From UBA5336 sp038745855 (lineage in GTDB: Bacteria; Pseudomonadota; Alphaproteobacteria; Caulobacterales; Hyphomonadaceae): a stretch of DNA of 64,000 nt. Position 1 is the stretch's first letter. Every line of letters begins with the position of its first letter. This document shows positions 58,368 through 64,000 of the stretch, piece after piece. Under the pieces are notes generated by a model. It did not search any database. It had not been told where the DNA came from and saw nothing but the letters and a program-made list of their open reading frames with translations. Location of the stretch: the NCBI GenBank assembly GCA_038745855.1, contig JBCDLC010000016.1, positions 1 through 64,000 on the forward strand. The letters are read 5' to 3'. The position numbers and the translations under genes were made by a program.

Positions 58368-60221
58368 CTACTCCGCAGCTTTCGCAGGGCTTGCGAGGAA
58401 CCCGCCCGATTGACGCGCCCAAAGCTCTGCATAAAGCCCGCCAGCATTCGCCAGTGCATCATGCGTGCCCTGCTCGACCACTGCGCCGCGGTCCAAGACG
58501 ATCAGCCGATCCATCGCAGCAATCGTCGAAAGCCGGTGCGCAATGGCGATCACAGTCTTGTCTTCCATCAACTCGAAAAGACTGTCCTGGATCGCCGCCT
58601 CGACTTCGCTATCGAGTGCTGAGGTCGCTTCGTCCAAAACCAGGATCGGCGCGTCCTTCAGGAAGATCCGCGCAATCGCAATCCTCTGACGCTGGCCTCC
58701 AGAGAGCTTCACCCCGCGCTCCCCCACCTGCGCATCGAGCCCCGAGCGCCCATCCTTATCCACCAGCGTCGTGATGAAATCGAGCGCGTTTGCCCGCCGC
58801 GCCGCTTCGATCACCTCCGCCTCGGATGCCTCAGGTCGACCATACGCGATATTCTCTCGGATCGACCGATGCAGCAGCGAAGTATCCTGCGTCACCATTC
58901 CGATATGCGCCCTGAGCGACGCTTGGGTCACGTCGGAAACATCCGCCCCGTCGATGGTAATCCGCCCACGCTCCAAATCGTAAAACCGCAGCAGGAGGTT
59001 CACCAGCGTCGACTTCCCCGCGCCGGATCGGCCCACCAGCCCGACTTTCTCCCCCGCCGCAATCGAGAGCGACAGGTTTTCGATCACGCCGGTTTCCTTG
59101 CCGTAGTGGAACTGCACCTTTTCAAACGCGATCGCGCCCTTGTCGACCACCAGCGGCTTCGCGTCCGGCGCGTCCTCGATGTCCCGCGGCTTGGTCATCA
59201 TCGAGATGCCGTCATAGGCGATCCCGATATTCTCGAAGAGCGCCGAGACCTCCCACATGATCCACTGGGACATCCCATTCACCCGCAGCGCCAGCGCCAC
59301 GGCCGTCGCAATCGCTCCGATACTGATCGCCCCGCCCAGCCAGAAATGGATGCCGAGCCCCGCAATCGCGACCACCAACAAACAGTTGTTGAAATAGACA
59401 ATGCCGTGAAACGCCGTCACCAGCCGCATCTGCGGATGCACGGTGTCTAGGAAATCCTGCATCCCCTCCTGGGCATAGGCCTCCTCCCGCTTGGCATGGG
59501 AGAACAGCTTCACCGTGGCGATATTCGTGTAGCTGTCGACAATTCGGCCCGTCATCGCCGAGCGGGCATCGGCCTGCTTCTCGCTGATCGCCGCCAACCG
59601 AGGCACGAACCACCACACCAGCCCGGCATAGACCAGCAACCAAACCGCCAATGGCGCCGCCAAACGCAGATCCGCCGACGCGATCAGTGCCACCATGGCG
59701 ATGAAATAGACGGCCACATAGACGAAGATATCCATGACCTTCATCACCATTTCCCTCACCGCCAGCGCAGACTGCATCAGCTTCGTCGACACACGGCCAG
59801 CGAACTCGTTCGCGAAAAACGTCATCGACTGGCCCAGTAGGAAGCGGTGCATCCGCCAACGGGCACTCATCGGCGTATTGCCCAACAGCGTTTGATGCAT
59901 CAGCAGGCCCGACACCAGGTTGAGAAGCGGCAGCCCGATCCCCACAGCCACTGCAATGACAAGCAGCCGCTGACCCTCATCTCGGAAGAAGGTCTCTGGG
60001 TTTGACGCCGCGAGCCAATCCACGATCTGCCCGAGAAATCCGAACAGCATCACCTCGCCCACAGCCACGGCCGCCGAGAGGACCGACAGAGTGATCACAG
60101 CCCACCGGGCGTCCCACATGTAATGCCACGCAAACGCCCAAAGCGTCGTCGGCGGCTGGCCCTGACGGGTCTCCGGAAACGGATCGATAAAGCTCTCGAA
60201 AAGGCGAAACATACCGGCCAT
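58368..60221 (-). CDS. ABC-type multidrug/lipid exporter, fused permease-ATPase
   Basis: Half-transporter of 617 residues with a six-helix ABC-transmembrane domain (WAVITLSVLSAAVAVGEVMLFGFL and further helices to about residue 330) and a C-terminal ATPase: Walker A GLVGRSGAGKST, Q-loop VTQDTSL, signature KLSGGQRQRIAIA, Walker B ILVLDEATSALD and the H-loop IAHRLST. Likely homodimeric. Such proteins export lipids or drugs; the cargo is unknown. ATG at 60219-60221 or 60210-60212; neither has a clear ribosome-binding site. Confidence 0.88.
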   Translation of the reverse strand: MAGMFRLFESFIDPFPETRQGQPPTTLWAFAWHYMWDARWAVITLSVLSAAVAVGEVMLFGFLGQIVDWLAASNPETFFRDEGQRLLVIAVAVGIGLPLLNLVSGLLMHQTLLGNTPMSARWRMHRFLLGQSMTFFANEFAGRVSTKLMQSALAVREMVMKVMDIFVYVAVYFIAMVALIASADLRLAAPLAVWLLVYAGLVWWFVPRLAAISEKQADARSAMTGRIVDSYTNIATVKLFSHAKREEAYAQEGMQDFLDTVHPQMRLVTAFHGIVYFNNCLLVVAIAGLGIHFWLGGAISIGAIATAVALALRVNGMSQWIMWEVSALFENIGIAYDGISMMTKPRDIEDAPDAKPLVVDKGAIAFEKVQFHYGKETGVIENLSLSIAAGEKVGLVGRSGAGKSTLVNLLLRFYDLERGRITIDGADVSDVTQASLRAHIGMVTQDTSLLHRSIRENIAYGRPEASEAEVIEAARRANALDFITTLVDKDGRSGLDAQVGERGVKLSGGQRQRIAIARIFLKDAPILVLDEATSALDSEVEAAIQDSLFELMEDKTVIAIAHRLSTIAAMDRLIVLDRGAVVEQGTHDALANAGGLYAELWARQSGGFLASPAKAAE

Positions 60222-60314
60222 GTCGCAAACTGGCGGCCAGGGCACAATTCCTGGCACCAAGATTTTTTCAACGATGAGGCTGCATGACACGCCTTGACTG
60301 GAGGGCGGGCCCGA

Positions 60315-60638
60315 TCAGCCCGCTTCGATCCTATAGACCCCCGTCACGGCCATTACAGGTACAGCCTCCGCACCGGCTCCCGTTTCAAACGCTTCGGCAT
60401 GGGAGAAAACCAAGGTCCGCGTCCGCCGATCGAGACCAGCCCGAATGGTCCAATCCTCCGACGAGGGAATGGACCCCGTCACGTCGAGGGTCACCGAAAC
60501 CGGCGCGACTGCGCGACCCTCCGCGGATGCAGACGCAAAGGATCGAAGCGCCCGCATCAGGACCAGCGAAAGACCCTCGCTGTCCAAAGCGACTCCGCGC
60601 ACTTGCGCCGTCGCCCCATCCGTCCAGGTCGGGTCCAA
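60315..60638 (-). CDS. hypothetical protein, TTG start, hotdog-like C-terminal motif
   Basis: Protein of 107 residues with a TTG start (60636-60638). The pattern SLVLMRALRSFASASAEG and the end LDRRTRTLVFSHAEAF resemble acyl-CoA thioesterase/PaaI-like hotdog proteins, but only weakly. A stop lies upstream within six codons of the TTG. It lies just upstream of the ABC gene on the same strand. Could also be a shadow frame, but the composition looks like protein. Confidence 0.45.
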   Translation of the reverse strand: MDPTWTDGATAQVRGVALDSEGLSLVLMRALRSFASASAEGRAVAPVSVTLDVTGSIPSSEDWTIRAGLDRRTRTLVFSHAEAFETGAGAEAVPVMAVTGVYRIEAG

Positions 60639-60722
60639 AAGCTCTAATCCATCCCCCGCGATGGTCTACTCCATTCACTCGCAATGGGCGAGGGTTAACC
60701 AGACGGACCGTGAAACGTCATG

Positions 60723-60760
60723 CAAAAAATGATGGGCCCGGCGTTCCTGCCGAGCCCATC
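60723..60760 (-). terminator. rho-independent terminator downstream of gcrA
   Basis: On the minus strand GATGGGCTCGGC pairs with GCCGGGCCCATC (one U-G wobble; arms 60749-60760 and 60731-60742, 6-base loop), followed by ATTTTTTGC. It lies 65 bases past the gcrA stop, so it ends that transcript. Confidence 0.85.
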
Positions 60761-60824
60761 GAGACGTCAACTCTACGCATGCGCTGTCCGGGTTTCTCCA
60801 CGCGACAACGAAACCGGTAAGGGT

Positions 60825-61343
60825 TTAGCCGGCAATCTTGGGGACGAAATTATAGGGCTCGCCCGCCTTGTGCTCTCGCTTGCGGGCGGGTTGAAACGCG
60901 ACCTTCGCGTGCTCTGCACAGTAAGGACCCGAACAAGCCTTGCGGCCGCAGAAAGCAAACTTCGGATCGGCGGGATCACCGATCGGCCATTTGCACATGC
61001 TGTCGCGGATCGTCAGAACCGTGGCCGTGTCGCCATTCTCCAGGGGCAGTGGATCAAGCTTCTCCACCTCTTCTCGCAAAGCCACGCTCACGCCAGGGGC
61101 TGTGAAAGGCTTCGGCGCTGAAACCGTTCCATCGGGCATGACCCGGGGCTTTGGACGCGCCAAACGGGGCGGCCGCTTCACAGGGCGCGAAGGCGTCGCA
61201 CGGCCAGAGAGGCCAAGCCGGTGCACCTTGCCGATCACGGCATTCCGGGTCACGCCGCCAAGCTCCTTGGCGATTTGGCTCGCTGAGTGGCCTTCAGCCC
61301 AAAGCTTCTTCAACACTTCAACGCGGTCTTCTGTCCAAGCCAT
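60825..61343 (-). CDS. gcrA: cell-cycle regulator GcrA
   Basis: GcrA family protein of 172 residues that binds RNA polymerase sigma-70 and methylated GANTC promoters. The N-terminal DNA-binding domain is MAWTEDRVEVLKKLWAEGHSASQIAKELGG (shortened), then TRNAVIGKVHRLGLSGRA. The middle is Pro/Arg/Lys-rich and the C-terminal sigma-interaction part contains CKWPIGDP, FCGRKACSGPYCAEHA with four to five Cys. GGGGAG precedes the ATG at 61341-61343, chosen over the longer frame. Its own terminator follows; a CtrA box lies about 160 bases upstream. Confidence 0.95.
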   Translation of the reverse strand: MAWTEDRVEVLKKLWAEGHSASQIAKELGGVTRNAVIGKVHRLGLSGRATPSRPVKRPPRLARPKPRVMPDGTVSAPKPFTAPGVSVALREEVEKLDPLPLENGDTATVLTIRDSMCKWPIGDPADPKFAFCGRKACSGPYCAEHAKVAFQPARKREHKAGEPYNFVPKIAG

Positions 61344-61505
61344 CGTCTGTCTCCCCAGGGACCCCCGATCCGCGTCGCGGAGGGGTGTTACCAGATGTTG
61401 ATGCGCAGTAACCGTACTGGCTTCCGGCACACAACATATCGTAGCTCGATAGCGTCGGGGTACAATATGCTGCGTTGCTCAGTCCACAAGAAACAAGATC
61501 TAGTG

Positions 61506-61520
61506 TTAACAAGCCGTTAA
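61506..61520. promoter_or_regulatory. CtrA box TTAA-N7-TTAA between gcrA and the ABC-2 gene
   Basis: Perfect TTAA (61506-61509)-CAAGCCG-TTAA (61517-61520). It is 163 bases upstream of the gcrA start and 53 bases upstream of the ABC-2 permease start. CtrA represses gcrA in Caulobacter, so this position fits the known circuit; that it works here is inference. Confidence 0.65.
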
Positions 61521-61573
61521 TTTCGACAACGACAGGGCTGTTCAAAACCGGGGCGTCCGCCTAAGGACAACCG

Positions 61574-62428
61574 ATGCCCGACACAACACAGAGTCCCCCC
61601 ACGCTGGAAGGGGCGCAGGCCGTTCCTCCACAGCCTAGGGCCTATGGTTCCATAAATGGGCTAGGGTTATGGACACTCTATCGACGGGAAGTGGGCCGCT
61701 TCCTCAAGGTCTGGATGCAGACCCTGTTCGCGCCCGTGATCACCACCCTCCTGTTCATGACGGTGTTCAAACTCGCATTTGGTGACCGTGGAGAACTCAC
61801 CGGCGATTTCGACGGTCTTGTGTACAACAACTTTCTGGCGCCCGGATTGGTGGTCATGGCCATCCTCCAGAACGCTTTCCAGAACGCGTCTTCGTCCCTG
61901 ACGATCGCGAAAGTCCAGGGCAGCCAGGTCGACTTTCTGATGCCGCCCCTGTCCCCGTTGGAGCTTGCAGTGGGCTTCATTGGCGGTGCGGTGACCCGAG
62001 GATTGATGGTCGCCGCCATCGCCGGCGTCGCGATCCATGTTTCGGGACTTGCCAGCCTCACCATCACCCATGTCTGGGCCGTTGTCTATTTCGGCCTGTG
62101 CGCGGCCGTCATGCTTGGCGCGCTCGGAACACTGGGCGGCATCTGGGCCGATAAGTTCGATCATTTGGCAGCGATCACCAATTTCGTGATTGTCCCGCTC
62201 ACCTTCCTGTCCGGCACGTTCTACGACATCAAGGTGATGATCCAACCGTTCTATACGCTGGCCCTGTTCGATCCCTTCTTCTACCTGATCGACGGCTTCA
62301 GGTATGGCTTTCTGGGCGTTGCGAACTCAGACCTCCTCACCGGCGTAATCGTGTCCGGGGGACTGTCGGCCCTATCGATTTCTGCCACCTGGGCGGTGCT
62401 CCGCTCGGGCTACAAACTGAAATCCTGA
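61574..62428 (+). CDS. ABC-2 type transporter permease
   Basis: Inner-membrane permease of 284 residues with about six helices (TLFAPVITTLLFMTVFKLAF, NFLAPGLVVMAILQNAFQNASSS, ELAVGFIGGAVTRGLMVAAIAGVAI, VWAVVYFGLCAAVMLGALGTLGG, ITNFVIVPLTFLSGTFYD, VIVSGGLSALSISATWAVL). The ABC-2 signature and the FLSGTFYDIKVM loop with the FYLIDGFRYGFLG end are typical of polysaccharide or drug exporters. AAGGACAACCG precedes the ATG. No ATPase gene adjoins it; the partner must be elsewhere. Confidence 0.88.
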   Translation: MPDTTQSPPTLEGAQAVPPQPRAYGSINGLGLWTLYRREVGRFLKVWMQTLFAPVITTLLFMTVFKLAFGDRGELTGDFDGLVYNNFLAPGLVVMAILQNAFQNASSSLTIAKVQGSQVDFLMPPLSPLELAVGFIGGAVTRGLMVAAIAGVAIHVSGLASLTITHVWAVVYFGLCAAVMLGALGTLGGIWADKFDHLAAITNFVIVPLTFLSGTFYDIKVMIQPFYTLALFDPFFYLIDGFRYGFLGVANSDLLTGVIVSGGLSALSISATWAVLRSGYKLKS

Positions 62429-62507
62429 CGCAAACGTTCAGACGCAAAACCGCCAAACCCAGGCTGTTGCACAAACGCAACAAAGTTATCGCGACTTCTG
62501 TCGGGCG

Positions 62508-62522
62508 TTAACGGGCGGTTAC
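62508..62522 (+). promoter_or_regulatory. degenerate CtrA-type element TTAA-N7-TTAC
   Basis: TTAA (62508-62511)-N7-TTAC (62519-62522) is one mismatch from the CtrA consensus. It lies 81 bases upstream of the lipoprotein gene at 62603. Weak by itself; noted because the exact box occurs twice in this window. Confidence 0.25.
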
Positions 62523-62602
62523 CCCTGGTGTGTGAATTGCATCGCTCCCCTCGATCCAGACCATACCACCTGCTCCATCCGGGGCCTCCAGGGGAGATCA
62601 TC

Positions 62603-63157
62603 ATGCAACGAGCATCCATTGCGACCATACTTGCCCTCACGATTGGCCTCGCCGGCTGCCAACTCATGCCGCGAACGTCGGTGGCCGATTTCTGCGCCAA
62701 TCCGAACAACGCCCAAACCCATGTCTGCCAACTCAGCGTCGAGATCGACGGCACCCAGACCGCGCTTGCGGAGACCGACATGAGCCTGACCCAGGCGACA
62801 GCGCTCGCCGATCGGTCGCTCCGCGCCGCCGCCCAAGCCCAACGGTCCGCCGACAACGCCCAGTCGACCGCGAATGATGCCCTGATGCGGGCAAATGCAG
62901 CGCTCAACAATGATGAGCTCTACTGCGAAACCCGCGTCATCAACCAGACCGATACAGGGCGCTGCGCCGAGGGCTTCTCAGTGATGAGTTGCACGCAGAC
63001 CCGCTACACCCACCGCGCTGGCGGCCTCTCATTTATCCGGGAGATCAACAACGAGATGTGCCGGTTCAATTCCCGCGTTCTGGAAATGCATGTCCGCTGT
63101 TGCGCTGCAGCCAATACGGCAACGAACGTTCCACTGGCCACCACTGCCAGCAACTGA
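62603..63157 (+). CDS. hypothetical lipoprotein with Ala-rich coiled coil
   Basis: Lipoprotein of 184 residues. The signal (ASIATILALTIGLAGC) ends in an LAGC lipobox. Residues about 45-105 form an Ala/Asp/Thr-rich helix (ALADRSLRAAAQAQRSADNA), probably a coiled coil like Lpp-type proteins, and the C-terminal 80 residues hold about seven cysteines, a disulfide-rich domain (GRCAEGFSVMSCTQT, VRCCAAAN). GGGGAG precedes the ATG at 62603. Outer-membrane or periplasmic structural role is likely; family unknown. Confidence 0.8.
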   Translation: MQRASIATILALTIGLAGCQLMPRTSVADFCANPNNAQTHVCQLSVEIDGTQTALAETDMSLTQATALADRSLRAAAQAQRSADNAQSTANDALMRANAALNNDELYCETRVINQTDTGRCAEGFSVMSCTQTRYTHRAGGLSFIREINNEMCRFNSRVLEMHVRCCAAANTATNVPLATTASN

Positions 63158-63282
63158 GTTCAAAGCGCCCAGCGCGAGGGCGATAGTGATAAGGTCGGGA
63201 AGGGACGAAGGGATGATGGCTCCGGCGGTCATCCCTTTCTGCCCGCCTTGCTCTCGCCACCAAACGCGCCATACTCGAAATC

Positions 63283-63801
63283 ATGCTGAAAGCGCTCGCC
63301 CTCATTGCTGTCCTGCTCAATGCCGGACCCTCCGATGAGATGTTTGAAGATCTCAAATCTGCGCCCACACCTGAAGAGGCCGAAAGCGTCGCCTCCGATA
63401 TCTGGGCCTCCTGGATGGAGAGCGGGTCGGCGACCATCGATCTGCTCATGGAGCGGGCGGTCAGCGCCGAACAGGGCGGCGACACCGGCCATGCCCGCGC
63501 CCTTTACGACCGGGTAATCCTCATCAAGCCCGACTATGCCGAAGCCTGGCACCGCCGGGCGGCCCTTTTCTACTCAGACAACCAGCTCGACGAAGCCTTG
63601 CGGGACCTCAACGAAACACTCGTGCTGGAGCCCCGCCATTTCGGCGCTTGGTTCGCGCTCGCTACACTGCTCGAACGCCTCGGCGCCGAGGAAGAGGCCC
63701 GGGACGCCTACCGCGAAGTGCTGGCACTGCATCCGCAATGGGACGCCGCGCGCTCTGCCGCTGCCCGCCTCGACAAGGCCATTCTCGGCACCGCGCTCTA
63801 G
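63283..63801 (+). CDS. TPR-repeat protein
   Basis: Protein of 172 residues with a short hydrophobic N terminus (LKALALIAVLLNAG, possible signal) and two to three tetratricopeptide repeats: AEQGGDTGHARALYDRVILIKPDYAEAW, LFYSDNQLDEALRDLNETLVLEPRHFGAW (shortened), then LLERLGAEEEARDAYREVLALHPQW. It would mediate protein-protein contacts; partners unknown. Its stop is followed by a 3-base gap before the next gene, so they form one operon. Confidence 0.85.
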   Translation: MLKALALIAVLLNAGPSDEMFEDLKSAPTPEEAESVASDIWASWMESGSATIDLLMERAVSAEQGGDTGHARALYDRVILIKPDYAEAWHRRAALFYSDNQLDEALRDLNETLVLEPRHFGAWFALATLLERLGAEEEARDAYREVLALHPQWDAARSAAARLDKAILGTAL

Positions 63802-63804
63802 GTG

Positions 63805-64000
63805 ATGGCAAAGGCGAAAGCGAAACGCATGCTGGCCAGCACCACTCTCCTCGCATCCCTTTGCGGCACCGCAGCTTGCGTCCATAGCGCCGTCTACACC
63901 CATCGTATCGAGGCCGCACACCCCGAGGCCGGACAACTGATCGACGTCAATGGCCATGACGTCCACGTGCTCACCGCAGGTGAAACAGGGCCGCCCGTGC
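63805..64000 (+). CDS. alpha/beta-hydrolase-like protein, 5' part, cut by the right edge
   Basis: The first 65 codons of a gene that continues past the window. A basic N terminus (AKAKAKR) and hydrophobic signal (MLASTTLLASLCGTAAC) with a possible lipobox (GTAAC) precede QLIDVNGHDVHVLTAGETGPP, the usual first strand of alpha/beta hydrolases. The ATG at 63805 follows the TPR stop by three bases. A GTG at 63802 is in frame. Too little is present to be sure of the family. Confidence 0.6.
   Translation, partial: MAKAKAKRMLASTTLLASLCGTAACVHSAVYTHRIEAAHPEAGQLIDVNGHDVHVLTAGETGPPV

Noticed and set aside
1..64000. CRISPR arrays, insertion sequences, integrases, att sites and tRNA genes
   Set aside because: No regularly spaced repeats, transposase or integrase motifs, or TTCGA-type tRNA loops in a cloverleaf context were found.

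Overview
The window looks like a piece of chromosome from an alphaproteobacterium with a Caulobacter-type cell-cycle circuit. It encodes a CckA-like hybrid kinase and a GcrA-like regulator, and has two perfect TTAA-N7-TTAA (CtrA-type) boxes. A PhaR/PhaB pair, a type I RTX protein and a high G+C content fit a Caulobacterales, Hyphomonadaceae or Parvularculaceae-like bacterium, possibly marine. That placement is inferred from gene content; no marker gene was compared. No rRNA, tRNA, CRISPR array, transposase or prophage was seen. Coding density is high, and only two gaps exceed 300 bases: 24118-24482 and 49489-49826.

Region by region. 1-9.4 kb: inorganic pyrophosphatase, a 2OG-Fe(II) oxygenase-like protein, PHB control (divergent phaR/phaB), a DUF985 cupin with glyoxalase II, a methyltransferase, a PII protein, hisC-tyrC for aromatic amino acids and histidine, and panD. 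9.6-16.6 kb: a V8/trypsin-like protease, a large acyl-CoA dehydrogenase, three YceI-domain genes in a row (the third fused to cytochrome b561), and Sua5/TsaC. 16.3-22.3 kb: a bolA-SDR-grxD cluster, an M28 peptidase and purQ-X-purL. 22.4-26.3 kb: GNAT, YHS and DoxX-like proteins and an S41 lipoprotein protease. 26.3-33.7 kb: the envelope and housekeeping set lptD-surA-pdxA-rsmA, then plsY-dprA. 33.8-42.3 kb: a conserved hypothetical, a receiver protein, an acyltransferase, an SDR, an Hpt protein, phenylalanine hydroxylase, a GMC oxidoreductase, and a TetR regulator divergent from a small membrane protein around a perfect operator-like palindrome.

42.3-49.5 kb: sdhC-sdhD-sdhA without sdhB, a DUF885 peptidase-like protein, a gamma-glutamylcyclotransferase-like protein, a siroheme-synthase N-terminal domain with a decayed methyltransferase lobe, and a double-hotdog thioesterase. 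49.5-56 kb: a candidate small RNA ending in a strong terminator, cckA, a small exported Gly/Ser-rich protein and a 767-residue RTX/beta-helix protein with a CtrA box upstream. 56-64 kb: GNAT, alpha/beta hydrolase, chorismate mutase and rppH, an ABC exporter, gcrA with its own terminator and a CtrA box upstream, an ABC-2 permease, a lipoprotein and a TPR protein. The right edge cuts an alpha/beta-hydrolase-like gene.

No wholly new multi-gene system is obvious. The strongest leads are the degenerate methyltransferase lobe on the siroheme enzyme, the orphan terminator with its likely sRNA next to cckA, the CtrA boxes beside gcrA and the RTX gene, the YceI/b561 cluster and the sdh operon lacking sdhB.
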